Origin: Salinarimonas soli
GTDB lineage: Bacteria > Pseudomonadota > Alphaproteobacteria > Rhizobiales > Beijerinckiaceae
Reading direction: 5' to 3'
Assembly (NCBI RefSeq): GCF_008386575.1
Contig: NZ_VUOA01000040.1
Coordinates: 91,594-155,593, forward strand
DNA: 64,000 nucleotides
The notes below the pieces were generated by a model. The model saw only the letters and a program-made list of their open reading frames with translations. It was not told the DNA's origin and made no database searches. The position numbers and the translations under genes were made by a program. This document shows positions 16,066 to 23,637 of the stretch, piece by piece. The first letter of the stretch is position 1; each line of letters starts with the position of its first letter.

Positions 16066-16695
16066 ATGGAAGGCGTCACCGTCGTCGATCACCCGCTGGT
16101 GCAGCACAAGCTGACCCTCATGCGCGACAAGAAGCGCTCCACGAAGGGCTTCCGCCAGCTCCTCAACGAGGTCGGCATGCTGCTCGCCTACGAGGTGACG
16201 CGCGATCTTCCCCTGGAGCCCGTGGAGATCGACACGCCCGTCGCCACGATGCAGGCGCCCCAGATCGCCGGCAAGAAGCTCGTGCTGGCCCCGATCCTGC
16301 GCGCGGGCGTGGGCTTCCTCGACGGCATGCTCACCCTCGTGCCCTCCGCCCGCGTCGCCCATATCGGCCTCTACCGCGACCCCGAGACGCTCCAGGCGGT
16401 GGAGTATTATTTCAAGGCCCCCTCCGACCTCGCCGACCGCCTCGTCCTCGTTCTCGATCCCATGCTCGCCACCGCCAATTCGGCGGTGGCCGCCGTGGAC
16501 CGGCTGAAGGAGCGCGGCGCGCGCGACATGCGCTTCGTGTGCCTGCTCGCGGCGCCCGAGGGCATCGACCGGATGCGCGGCGCGCACCCGGACGTGCCGA
16601 TCTGGACCGCCGCCATCGACGAGCACCTCAACGACCACGGCTACATCGTGCCAGGCCTCGGCGACGCGGGCGACCGCATGTACGGCACGCGCTAG
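16066..16695 (+). CDS. upp: uracil phosphoribosyltransferase
   Basis: A 209-residue enzyme converting uracil and PRPP to UMP. The PRPP-binding loop is [14 protein letters not shown] (residues 127-140) and the uracil-binding C-terminus is [23 protein letters not shown] and [14 protein letters not shown] complete the usual family motifs. In a normal genome this is a salvage enzyme. Here it lies next to URC1 and URC4, and its yeast counterpart (URC6) is needed for uracil degradation, so it probably also feeds that route. It is separated from URC4 by 380 bp of repeats, so it may have its own promoter. Its stop codon lies inside a large palindrome. Confidence 0.95.
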   Translation: MEGVTVVDHPLVQHKLTLMRDKKRSTKGFRQLLNEVGMLLAYEVTRDLPLEPVEIDTPVATMQAPQIAGKKLVLAPILRAGVGFLDGMLTLVPSARVAHIGLYRDPETLQAVEYYFKAPSDLADRLVLVLDPMLATANSAVAAVDRLKERGARDMRFVCLLAAPEGIDRMRGAHPDVPIWTAAIDEHLNDHGYIVPGLGDAGDRMYGTR

Positions 16696-16735
16696 GGTCT
16701 GTCCGACGTTCATGGAAACGCCGGACAGACCCTAG
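16692..16735. repeat. perfect palindrome over the upp stop codon
   Basis: CTAGGGTCTGTCCG at 16692-16705 pairs perfectly with CGGACAGACCCTAG at 16722-16735, with four more pairs inside. The loop is about six bases. It can fold in RNA of either strand. It lacks a U-tract, so it may act as a transcript-stabilising end rather than a simple terminator. It is followed directly by a second palindrome. Confidence 0.75.
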
Positions 16736-16749
16736 ATTCCTGATTTGTC

Positions 16750-16790
16750 GTATGTCCCGGAGAACCGGTTTCCACTTCTCCGGGACATAC
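16750..16790. repeat. second perfect palindrome downstream of upp
   Basis: GTATGTCCCGGAGAA at 16750-16764 pairs perfectly with TTCTCCGGGACATAC at 16776-16790, leaving an 11-base loop CCGGTTTCCAC. It forms a 15-bp stem. Both this and the palindrome before it look like members of short repeat families known in Hyphomicrobiales genomes. They separate upp from dgoK. Confidence 0.75.
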
Positions 16791-16839
16791 TCTAGGGGGT
16801 CCGGCGTTCACCCCCGACACGGCTGACACGAGACCCGCC

Positions 16840-17778
16840 ATGCGCTTCATCCTCGTCGACTGGGGCACCACCCGCTTTCGCGGCTTCCTCGTGGAGGACG
16901 GCGCGATCACCGGACGCGTCTCGGCCGACGAGGGCGTGAGCGCGCTCAAGGGCGGCGATCACCCAGGGGTGTTCCGCCGCCATTGCGGCCCCTGGCTCGA
17001 GGCCTATCCCGACGCCCCCGTGGCGCTGGTGGGCATGGTGGGCAGCCGCGAGGGCTGGACCGTTGCCCCCTACGCCCCCTGCCCGGCGGGGCCCGCCGAC
17101 ATCGCCCGCGCGCTCATCCCCGTGGATCTCGGCGGCGGGCGCATGGGCCGGATCGTGCCCGGCGCGGTCTGCGAGGTGGAGCCCGGCGCCGTGGACGTGA
17201 TGCGCGGCGAGGAGACCCTCGCGCTCGGCGCGGGCGTCGCCGACGGCCTCGTGTGCCTGCCGGGCACCCATCCCAAATGGGTCGAGATGCGCGGCGGACG
17301 CATCCACCGCTTCGCCACCTATCTCACGGGCGAGGCCTACGACCTGTTCCGCAACCATTCCATGGTGGGGCGGCCCGCCACCGAGCCCGAGGATCCGGCG
17401 GGCTTCGATCTGGGCCTCGACGCCGCCGGGCGCAACGCGGGCGAGGCGGAGCCGGTTCTGCGCTCCGCCGGGATCGAGGCGCCGCGCGCGCGCCGCGCCG
17501 GTCTCCTCCACCTCCTCTTCGGCGCCCGTGCCGCCACGGTCACGGGCCGCCTGCCGCCGGCGCAGCTCGGACCCTACCTGTCGGGCCTGCTCACGGGCGA
17601 CGAGATCAACGGCGCGCTCTCGCTCTTTCCCGCGCCGGAGGCCATGACGATCGTGGCAGGCTCGCCCCGTGCCGATCTCTATGTGCGGGCCCTGGCGCGC
17701 CGCGGCATCGAGGCGCGGATCAAGTCTCCCGAGGAGGCCCTGATCGCGGGCCTCGGCCTCATCCTCGCGCAGGGCTGA
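16840..17778 (+). CDS. dgoK: 2-dehydro-3-deoxygalactonokinase
   Basis: A 312-residue sugar-acid kinase of the DgoK family, which phosphorylates 2-keto-3-deoxygalactonate in the De Ley-Doudoroff galactonate route. Motifs: the N-terminal DWGTTRFRGFLV phosphate-binding segment, GMVGSREGW, CLPGTHPKWVEM and the C-terminal LLTGDEINGAL and PEEALIAGLGLI. No dgoA, dgoD or transporter gene lies beside it, so the rest of the pathway must be elsewhere. It is preceded by two palindromes that insulate it from upp. Confidence 0.9.
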   Translation: MRFILVDWGTTRFRGFLVEDGAITGRVSADEGVSALKGGDHPGVFRRHCGPWLEAYPDAPVALVGMVGSREGWTVAPYAPCPAGPADIARALIPVDLGGGRMGRIVPGAVCEVEPGAVDVMRGEETLALGAGVADGLVCLPGTHPKWVEMRGGRIHRFATYLTGEAYDLFRNHSMVGRPATEPEDPAGFDLGLDAAGRNAGEAEPVLRSAGIEAPRARRAGLLHLLFGARAATVTGRLPPAQLGPYLSGLLTGDEINGALSLFPAPEAMTIVAGSPRADLYVRALARRGIEARIKSPEEALIAGLGLILAQG

Positions 17779-17917
17779 GCAGACCGCGGGACAAATCGTT
17801 CCGGTCGCCGCAAGCCTCCATCAACCCTGGCGCGGGGAGCGCGGCGCGCGTTCAGCATTCCGCAAGGCGTCGGCCCCGAGATGGAGGCCTCACCATCCGC
17901 CAGCGCAAGGTGCGGTC

Positions 17918-18409
17918 ATGACGCGTCCCATCGTCTGGGCCCTCGGGGTCTTCGGCGTCGCGGCTCTCTCGGCGGGGCAGTTCGTCTCGAACGGCCCGCC
18001 GGGAGCGGTCGCGCCGGCTTCGGTCGCGGGCACGGGCGAGCGGCTTCTCGTGATCGCGTCGGACCTTCGCGGGCACTACATCGTCCACCCGACCATCGGC
18101 AGCGCCCGGCTGCGCATGCTCGTCGACACGGGGGCAAGCTTCGTCGCGCTCACCGCGGAGGATGCCGGAAAGGCGGGGATCCGGCCCGGCCCGGGCGACC
18201 CCGTCAGGACCCTGTCCACCGCCAACGGCGTCGTCGTGGCGCGGGCGGTGCGCGTCCGGGAGATGAGCGTCGGCGACATCGTGGTGCGGGACGTGGAAGC
18301 CGTGGTGATGCCCCCCGGGAGCATGGGCGTGAGCCTGCTCGGGATGGCCTTCCTGCGCCGCCTCAAGGGCTTCGAGGTCTCGGGCGGCCGCCTCACCCTG
18401 CGGGGCTGA
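17918..18409 (+). CDS. retropepsin-like aspartic protease (TIGR02281 type)
   Basis: A 163-residue protein with one N-terminal membrane anchor or signal (VWALGVFGVAALSAGQFV) and one retropepsin domain. The catalytic triad is D70-T-G-A-S in LRMLVDTGASFVALT, and the second hydrophobic-G motif is SLLGMAFLRRLKGFEV near the end. Like retroviral proteases it would be active as a homodimer, here in the periplasm. This family is conserved across Hyphomicrobiales but its substrate is unknown. It has no clear operon partner: dgoK lies 139 bases upstream, and the TadE-like gene is convergent. Confidence 0.85.
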   Translation: MTRPIVWALGVFGVAALSAGQFVSNGPPGAVAPASVAGTGERLLVIASDLRGHYIVHPTIGSARLRMLVDTGASFVALTAEDAGKAGIRPGPGDPVRTLSTANGVVVARAVRVREMSVGDIVVRDVEAVVMPPGSMGVSLLGMAFLRRLKGFEVSGGRLTLRG

Positions 18410-18464
18410 GGATCACGGCGCCGCGCCCCGGCTGCGCGGTGGCCCACCATGCGGATGCGCGAGG

Positions 18465-18481
18465 GCCCCGTGTCACGGGGC
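18465..18481. terminator. possible bidirectional hairpin
   Basis: GCCCCGTGTCACGGGGC forms a six-base GC stem with a five-base loop between two convergent genes, the protease and the tadE-like gene. There is no T-tract on either side, so termination is only suggested by position. Confidence 0.35.
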
Positions 18482-18545
18482 GCCCCGGGAATGCGCCGCC
18501 CCTGTGAGAAATGTCCCGATCCTGGGCGGCTGCGCCCCCGAGCTC

Positions 18546-19169
18546 TCAGGTGGTCGGGCTCGTGAGGCAGGCGGTCGAGCCCGCGCGCACGACCTCGCTC
18601 ACGTTGCGAACCGGCCAGGGGGTCGTTTCGGAGAGGGTCAGGGTGCCGGTGATCACGTAGCCGACCATGGGTTTGTAATCCATCGTGGCATCGGCCACCA
18701 CGTAGGAGGTGTTGGCCGTGCGGAAGCCCTCCGGCACGTCCACGACGGCGTTGCGCGTCAAGGCCGTGGCGCCGCCTCGGGCGTCGCTCCAGCAGACCCG
18801 GCCCTCGACCACGGTGTCGGAGATCTTGCGCACGACGATGGAGGTGACCCTCATCTGGACCTTCGAGCCGTCGAACGGGTACATGACCGCTGCGGCCGCC
18901 GCGAAGATGCTGTTCATCTCGGTGTCGCTGATCGTCGTGCCGCGGCCCGTCAAGTCCGCGAGGCTGCGGGACAGGAGGGTGAGCTTGCGGTCGGCACTGA
19001 CCCCGTTCGTGACCTCGACCATGCCGAAATAGAGCACCATCATGAACGGCAGCACGAGGGCGAACTCGACGGCCGCGACGCCGCCCCGGCTCCGGACGAA
19101 GGCCGCGAGCCGGCCCAGGGCGTTCTTCGACGCGGCGACGGGGCGCATGGGGAACCTCGGCGCGCTCAT
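18546..19169 (-). CDS. TadE/TadF-like pilus pseudopilin
   Basis: A 207-residue protein with a basic N-terminus followed by the TadE signature [25 protein letters not shown], split here as a prepilin-like G-x-x-A-V-E-F sequence and a hydrophobic helix (residues 29-55). The rest is a periplasmic domain with two cysteines. TadE-like pseudopilins are matured by the CpaA/TadV peptidase and assist assembly or secretion of Flp pili. It starts four bases inside the end of the upstream tadE gene (ATGA overlap), showing that the two are co-translated. Confidence 0.85.
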   Translation of the reverse strand: MSAPRFPMRPVAASKNALGRLAAFVRSRGGVAAVEFALVLPFMMVLYFGMVEVTNGVSADRKLTLLSRSLADLTGRGTTISDTEMNSIFAAAAAVMYPFDGSKVQMRVTSIVVRKISDTVVEGRVCWSDARGGATALTRNAVVDVPEGFRTANTSYVVADATMDYKPMVGYVITGTLTLSETTPWPVRNVSEVVRAGSTACLTSPTT

Positions 19170-19801
19170 TGGTAGGGCTCGTTGCGGAAGGTTGCGGTCG
19201 CCATGAGGAGACGGTTGCCGTTGGCGAGATTGCCCTGGTTCGTGTTGAGCAGGGACACGAAGACCGGATATTCGAGGGCCGCCCGCACCACGACGATCTC
19301 GTTCGGCTGGCTGTTCTGGTAGGTGAAGCTGCTGGTGTCGAGCGCCCCGTTCGTGACGGGCGGCGTGATCGCCCCGGGGAAGGCCGAGTAGGAGCGCACG
19401 TCGATCTTCAGCTTGCCGTGGCAGTCGAACAGCGGGAGGCGGTTGACCTTCTGGCCGTCCTTGACCTCCGTTCCGCAGATCATATCCTTGAAGGCCTCCG
19501 CGAGCTGCGCGGCGGACTTGCCTTGGTTCGACGCCTGGAGCTGGAACTGCCCCGTGTAGATCTGGCGCGAGGCGTCCGCGATCATCGACTCCATGACCTG
19601 GGACGTCCAGAAGGCGAGGGACACCTCGAGGATCGAGAACAGGATCGCGAAGAAGGGCATCGCGACAAGGGAAAATTCCACCGCCGTGACGCCGTTCGCG
19701 TCCCGGCGAAACCGCCTCAGGAGCGTGCGCCGGACGTGCCGGGGCGGGGAGGGGGGCGGCGTGGGATCGGGAGGGGCTGCGGGCATGGCGGACGGATCCA
19801 T
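19166..19801 (-). CDS. tadE: TadE-like pilus pseudopilin
   Basis: A 211-residue protein. The N-terminal 40 residues are proline- and arginine-rich and cytoplasmic; they lead into [20 protein letters not shown], a typical TadE prepilin motif and transmembrane helix. The periplasmic part contains two cysteines (CGTEV and DCHGK). It is the first gene of a two-gene leftward unit with the TadE/F-like gene at 18546, overlapping by four bases. It belongs to the Flp pilus locus whose other arm starts at 20853. Start ATG 19801 is used; an internal ATG five codons later is possible. Confidence 0.85.
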   Translation of the reverse strand: MDPSAMPAAPPDPTPPPSPPRHVRRTLLRRFRRDANGVTAVEFSLVAMPFFAILFSILEVSLAFWTSQVMESMIADASRQIYTGQFQLQASNQGKSAAQLAEAFKDMICGTEVKDGQKVNRLPLFDCHGKLKIDVRSYSAFPGAITPPVTNGALDTSSFTYQNSQPNEIVVVRAALEYPVFVSLLNTNQGNLANGNRLLMATATFRNEPYQ

Positions 19802-19963
19802 GGCTCCCTTGGGAGCGTGATGCCGGATGGCGGCCGGCGACGTTGCAACCCCCGTGTAGCGCGGAAAGATTTCCGGACGGTTAGAGGGCTGCCGAGCCCG
19901 GTCGCGGGGGCGTCAAGGATTCGTTCACCGCTGCGGCCCGGACGAGCGCGGCGCCTTGCGGGG

Positions 19964-20422
19964 TCAGCGGCTCGTCGCCGTCGAGTTGCGCGCCTGGGCC
20001 TGGCCGGCGGTCTCGCTGAAGTACCTGCCCGAATCGCCGAGCAGGATCGAGGGCTGGCAATTGGGCGTGCACGAATAGGATTCCCGCTCGAGCCCGCGCT
20101 GGACCACCACGACGGAATCCACGGGCGCCTGCACGCTGATCATCGACTCGGCCAGCATGGTGCCGGCGTTGTCGAGGGCGATCAGGTTCGTCACCCCGTA
20201 GCTCTTGCCCGTGAGGATGAGGACCCCGTTCCGCTGGACGGTGACGTCCGCGATGATCGGGTTGCCGACGATCACCGTCTGGGTCCGCTCCGGCAGCTTG
20301 ATCACGCGGGCGTGGTCGATCTGCACGGAGACGGTTTCCCGGGCCTTGGCGGCCGGATCGGCGAGCGCCGGCGCGGCGAGGCCGGCGAGAAGTCCGATCG
20401 AGGCGAGCAGTGCAAGGCGCAT
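19964..20422 (-). CDS. stand-alone pilus N-domain protein (CpaC N-terminal type)
   Basis: A 152-residue exported protein (signal peptide LLASIGLLAGLAAPALA). The mature part matches the T2SS/T3SS pilus N domain found at the N-terminus of CpaC secretins: VIKLPERTQTVIVGNPIIADVTVQ and GVLILTGKSYGVTNLIALD. It lacks the secretin beta-barrel. A CTPNC cysteine pair near residues 119-123 could form a disulphide. It lies between the tadE genes and flp, reads opposite to flp, and probably works in the periplasm with the pilus secretin, perhaps as a pilotin-like or adaptor component. That role is inferred. Confidence 0.8.
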   Translation of the reverse strand: MRLALLASIGLLAGLAAPALADPAAKARETVSVQIDHARVIKLPERTQTVIVGNPIIADVTVQRNGVLILTGKSYGVTNLIALDNAGTMLAESMISVQAPVDSVVVVQRGLERESYSCTPNCQPSILLGDSGRYFSETAGQAQARNSTATSR

Positions 20423-20852
20423 CGAAGCCGAAACCTTGATGGGGTGGGACGCTGGACGGGTGCATTCCAGCGCAGATTGGTGAAGGAAGGCCTAACGGAC
20501 CCCGAAGACCGATCGGGATGCCAGCCCTCGTCGATCGTCCGAGGGCGCCCGGATGCCGGTTAGCTTTGCGGACCTCCGTTCCGCGGCGGCTTATATCGCA
20601 GTTTAACAAGTCGTCATTCAATCAATACTTCGAGATGTTTCAGAAAACGCCCTCGCCGAGGACCGCAGGTTCAAGAGTTTCATCCAGGATGCGTTAACCA
20701 TCGGAAGCATCGATCGCCGCGTTTGCGTTGCGGCGTTCGGTTTTAACCTTGTCGAAACAGTCGGCTTCTATGGTCGACCTCGGTTCCGGCGAAACTGCCA
20801 CGACGAGCAGTCGACCGGACGGTTGAGAACCAACGTGGCAAGGAGCCTATCC
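20423..20852. promoter_or_regulatory. divergent promoter region of the Flp pilus locus
   Basis: This 430-bp stretch is visibly richer in A and T than the genes around it and holds no convincing ORF. It separates the leftward pilus N-domain gene and the rightward flp pilin gene. It contains TTAACCAT at 20694-20701 and TTTAACC at 20742-20748, both resembling CtrA half-sites, and GTTTAAC at 20601-20607. A TATGGT at 20769-20774 is a possible -10 element of flp, but no -35 at standard spacing is clear. Confidence 0.5.
20694..20701 (+). promoter_or_regulatory. TTAACCAT octamer, possible CtrA half-site
   Basis: The octamer TTAACCAT lies about 150 bases before the flp start codon. An identical octamer lies before cpaB at 22760-22767. 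TTAACCAT has been described as a CtrA half-site motif in alphaproteobacteria, and pilus genes are classic CtrA targets in Caulobacter. Occupancy here is inferred. Confidence 0.4.
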
Positions 20853-21020
20853 ATGAAGACCCTGATGAACCGCTTCGTTAAGGACGAGTCCGGCGCGACC
20901 GCCATCGAGTACGGCCTGATCGCCTCGCTGATCGCCGTCGTGATCATCACCGCGCTCACGACGCTGGGTGGGAACGTCTCGGCCGTGTTCCAGAAGGTCG
21001 CCTCGAACATCAAGACCTGA
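20853..21020 (+). CDS. flp: Flp type IVb pilin
   Basis: A 55-residue prepilin. The short leader ends at Gly-14 and the mature protein starts ATAIEYGLIASLIAVVIIT, with the invariant Glu and Tyr five and six residues into the mature chain. It is the structural subunit of the thin adhesive Flp pilus, cleaved by the CpaA peptidase encoded 1.2 kb downstream. An AAGGAG ribosome-binding site lies seven bases before ATG 20853. A strong terminator follows, so the pilin is likely made from a short abundant message apart from the assembly genes. Confidence 0.95.
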   Translation: MKTLMNRFVKDESGATAIEYGLIASLIAVVIITALTTLGGNVSAVFQKVASNIKT

Positions 21021-21081
21021 CCCTAAGCTCTCAAGGCGGGGCTACCCCGCCCTGGGGTGGACCTAGGTCTAGGTCTCGCAA

Positions 21082-21117
21082 GGTCTCGCCGGCATCCGCC
21101 GGCGGGACCCATTTTTT
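21082..21117 (+). terminator. rho-independent terminator after flp
   Basis: GGTCTCGCCGGC (21082-21093) pairs with GCCGGCGGGACC (21098-21109) with one G-T wobble, loop ATCC, followed by A and six T residues at 21112-21117. It is the best-formed terminator in the window. A further GC hairpin, GGCGGGG-CTA-CCCCGCC at 21035-21051, precedes it. Confidence 0.85.
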
Positions 21118-21179
21118 GACCCCTAACCGGGTTTTCAGGCCCCACCAACGCCTATGACACCAAGGGCGCAGGCTTTTCC

Positions 21180-22136
21180 ATGATGTCGCGGGCCCAATCG
21201 GGTAGTCGCTCCGCCCTGGCGTTGTGGAGCTTCATCGGTTTCGCCTCGGCCGCGAGCGTCGGGATCTGGGTTCTTGCCGGTATCGGGCTGAAGGGCCCGG
21301 ACCTCGCGGTCGTCGTCCTCATCGCGGTCCTCCTGCTGGGGCTGGACGCCTTCTATTCCCATGCCCGGCCGGACCCGCGGATCGCCCGCCTGGCGCGCGG
21401 CATGGCCGAGCTTCTCCTCCTCACCATCATGATCGGCGCCCTGTCCTATAGCGGCGCCACGCTGGCGATGCCGCTGTGGGACGGCACGTTCCAGGCCTGG
21501 GACGAGGCGCTCGGCTTCGACTGGCGCTTCTGGCTCTCGGTGCTCGACGCCAACCCGGCCCTCCATCATGCGCTCGTGCTCGCCTACCATTCCATGCTGC
21601 CCCAGCTCGTGATCGCCGTGGCGGTCCTGGCGGCGCTCGGCCGGGAGCGTCACCTCGACACCTATCTGCTCGCCTACGGTCTCGCGGCGCTCGCGACCGT
21701 ATCGGTGGCGGCCCTCATGCCGGCCCTGAGCCCTCTGGTCCATCTCGGGCTCAGCCCGGCGGACCATCCCAATATCGTCCTCGCCGTGCCGCTGGAGTTT
21801 CAGGAGCAGGCCACGGCGTTGCGCGAGGGGCGCATGCGCATGGTCGACCTCTCGGGAGCGCAGGGGCTCGTGACCTTCCCGAGCTTCCACACGGTGTGCG
21901 CCGTGCTGCTCCTGCTGGCCTTCCGCCCGGTGCCCTACCTGCGCTGGATCGGCGCGGTCCTGAACGGCCTCATGCTCGTCGCCATCCCCATCGAGGGCAG
22001 CCACTACCTCGTCGACGTGATCGCCGGCGCCGCGCTGGCCCTGGCCGGCTGGGCGCTCGCATGCCGCATCGTCGATGGCGAGGGCCGGCGCGAGGCCGCG
22101 TCCGGCTTCGTCGGGACGGCACCGGCGACCGGCTGA
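21180..22136 (+). CDS. PAP2 superfamily phosphatase/transferase in the pilus locus
   Basis: A 318-residue polytopic protein with about eight hydrophobic segments. Catalytic motifs of the PAP2_3 type are present: FPSFHTVCAV (around residue 238) and EGSHYLVDVIAGA (around residue 270), giving the two histidines and the aspartate. The classical KxxxxxxRP motif is absent, as in the inositol-phosphorylceramide-synthase-like subgroup. It would act on a lipid phosphate or phospholipid headgroup at the outer face of the inner membrane. It lies between flp and cpaA, where no such gene belongs in the canonical order. It may modify lipids or pilin, or be an unrelated passenger. Confidence 0.75.
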   Translation: MMSRAQSGSRSALALWSFIGFASAASVGIWVLAGIGLKGPDLAVVVLIAVLLLGLDAFYSHARPDPRIARLARGMAELLLLTIMIGALSYSGATLAMPLWDGTFQAWDEALGFDWRFWLSVLDANPALHHALVLAYHSMLPQLVIAVAVLAALGRERHLDTYLLAYGLAALATVSVAALMPALSPLVHLGLSPADHPNIVLAVPLEFQEQATALREGRMRMVDLSGAQGLVTFPSFHTVCAVLLLLAFRPVPYLRWIGAVLNGLMLVAIPIEGSHYLVDVIAGAALALAGWALACRIVDGEGRREAASGFVGTAPATG

Positions 22137-22193
22137 AACGCTTCGGCAATCTACCCCTGCTAGGACAGGGCCCGCCCCGCAAGGAAACCTGCG

Positions 22194-22697
22194 ATGAACG
22201 CCCCGATCCTGCTGCTGTTTCCCGCCCTCATGGCCTACGCGGCGGCAAGCGACCTTCTCACGATGACGATCCCGAACCGGATCTCGCTCGCCCTCGTGGC
22301 GGGCTTCGCGGCGCTCGTCCTGCTCGGCTTCGTGCCCATCAAGGACGTGCCGATGCACCTGGCTGCGGGGGCGCTCGTGCTCGTGGCGTGCTTCGGCATG
22401 TTCGCGGCCGGCTGGATGGGCGGCGGCGACGCCAAGCTCGCGGCCGTGACCGCGCTGTGGCTCGGCTTCGATCCCCTGCTCGACTACCTGCTCGTCACGG
22501 CGGTGGCAGGCGGCGCCCTGACGCTGGGACTGCTCGCCATGCGCGGCGTCCCGCTGCCCGCCTTCGCGCTGGGCTGGACATGGCTCACGCGGCTTCACGA
22601 CCGTAAGACGGGCATCCCCTACGGCATCGCCCTCGCGGGCGCGGCCCTTCTCGTCTATCCGGAATCGCCGGTCTGGCGCGCGGGTCTCGGCCTCTGA
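22194..22697 (+). CDS. cpaA: Flp prepilin peptidase CpaA/TadV
   Basis: A 167-residue membrane aspartyl protease of the A24A family that cleaves Flp prepilin and TadE-like pseudopilins. The two catalytic aspartates are Asp-20 (ASDLLTMTIPN) and Asp-79 in the GGGDAK motif. Five to six hydrophobic helices are visible. It has the short form typical of TadV, without the N-methyltransferase domain of PilD. It is followed after 125 bases by cpaB. Confidence 0.92.
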   Translation: MNAPILLLFPALMAYAAASDLLTMTIPNRISLALVAGFAALVLLGFVPIKDVPMHLAAGALVLVACFGMFAAGWMGGGDAKLAAVTALWLGFDPLLDYLLVTAVAGGALTLGLLAMRGVPLPAFALGWTWLTRLHDRKTGIPYGIALAGAALLVYPESPVWRAGLGL

Positions 22698-22759
22698 GAG
22701 CCGGGATCGGGCCCGGGGATCCGCCCATCGGGCCCGTTCCGGCCCGGCGCCACGACTGA

Positions 22760-22767
22760 TTAACCAT
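22760..22767 (+). promoter_or_regulatory. TTAACCAT octamer before cpaB
   Basis: TTAACCAT lies 56 bases before the cpaB start codon in the 125-bp gap after cpaA. It is identical to the octamer before flp. A CtrA-type half-site and a separate promoter for the cpaB-tadC unit are plausible. Confidence 0.4.
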
Positions 22768-22822
22768 GTTTTGACGATTCGCAGGGCAGGGTCGTGTCCC
22801 GACAGTTCTTTGTCGCGACCGG

Positions 22823-23632
22823 ATGCCTCGCATGAAACCTGCTCGTCTCGCCGTTCTGGGCTGCGCGATGGCCGCCGCCGCCGGCGCCGCCGTGCTCATG
22901 ATGGGCGGCCAGCCGTCCCAGCCCGTCGCCCAGGCCGAGCCCGCGCCGGCCATGCGGACCGAGGACGTGCTCGTCGCGGCCGCGGACCTGCCGATGGGGC
23001 AGACGCTGCGGCCGGCGGACCTTCGCTGGCAGGCCTGGCCCGCCGACGCGGTGCCGAGCGGGTTCGTCACCCGCGCCGCCGCGCCCGGCGCCCTCGACGA
23101 GACCGCCGGATCCATCGCCCGCCAGGCCTTCCTCAGCGGCGAGCCCATCCGGCGCGAGAAGCTCATCCGGGCCGACGGCAGCGGCTTCATGTCGGCGATC
23201 CTGCCCTCCGGGATGCGCGCGGTCGCCATCACGATCGACACCCGCGGCGCCACCTCGGCGGGCGGCTTCATCCTGCCCAACGACCGCGTCGACGTGATCC
23301 GCACCTTCCGCGACGACGAATCCTCCCGCTCCGGCGGCTCGGACGTGCATGTGTCCGAGACCATCCTCTCCAACATCCGGGTCCTCGCCATCGGGCAGAC
23401 GGTGCAGGAGCGCAACGGCGAGAAGGTGGTCACCGGCGAGACGGCGACCCTCGAGCTGACGCCGGCGCAGGTCGAGCTCGTGACCCTCGGGCAGAAGGTG
23501 GGGCAGCTCTCCCTCGCCCTGCGCAGCCTCACCGACGCCCACCAGACCGAAGCCGCCGTCCGCGACGAGCGCAGCGAGAGCGGCCTCACGGTCGTGCGCT
23601 ACGGCGTGTCGAAGCAGACCCCCAAGCGGTGA
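22823..23632 (+). CDS. cpaB: Flp pilus assembly protein CpaB/RcpC
   Basis: A 269-residue periplasmic protein with an N-terminal membrane anchor (LAVLGCAMAAAAGAAVLMM). The SAF domain follows (VLVAAADLPMGQTLRPADLRWQAWP, residues about 50-75), then the RcpC-type core with GFILPNDRVDVIRTF. CpaB supports the CpaC secretin in the periplasm, possibly by binding peptidoglycan. It reads directly into cpaC, five bases apart. A start nine bases downstream (ATG 22832) is also possible. Confidence 0.92.
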   Translation: MPRMKPARLAVLGCAMAAAAGAAVLMMGGQPSQPVAQAEPAPAMRTEDVLVAAADLPMGQTLRPADLRWQAWPADAVPSGFVTRAAAPGALDETAGSIARQAFLSGEPIRREKLIRADGSGFMSAILPSGMRAVAITIDTRGATSAGGFILPNDRVDVIRTFRDDESSRSGGSDVHVSETILSNIRVLAIGQTVQERNGEKVVTGETATLELTPAQVELVTLGQKVGQLSLALRSLTDAHQTEAAVRDERSESGLTVVRYGVSKQTPKR

Positions 23633-23637
23633 CCGCC

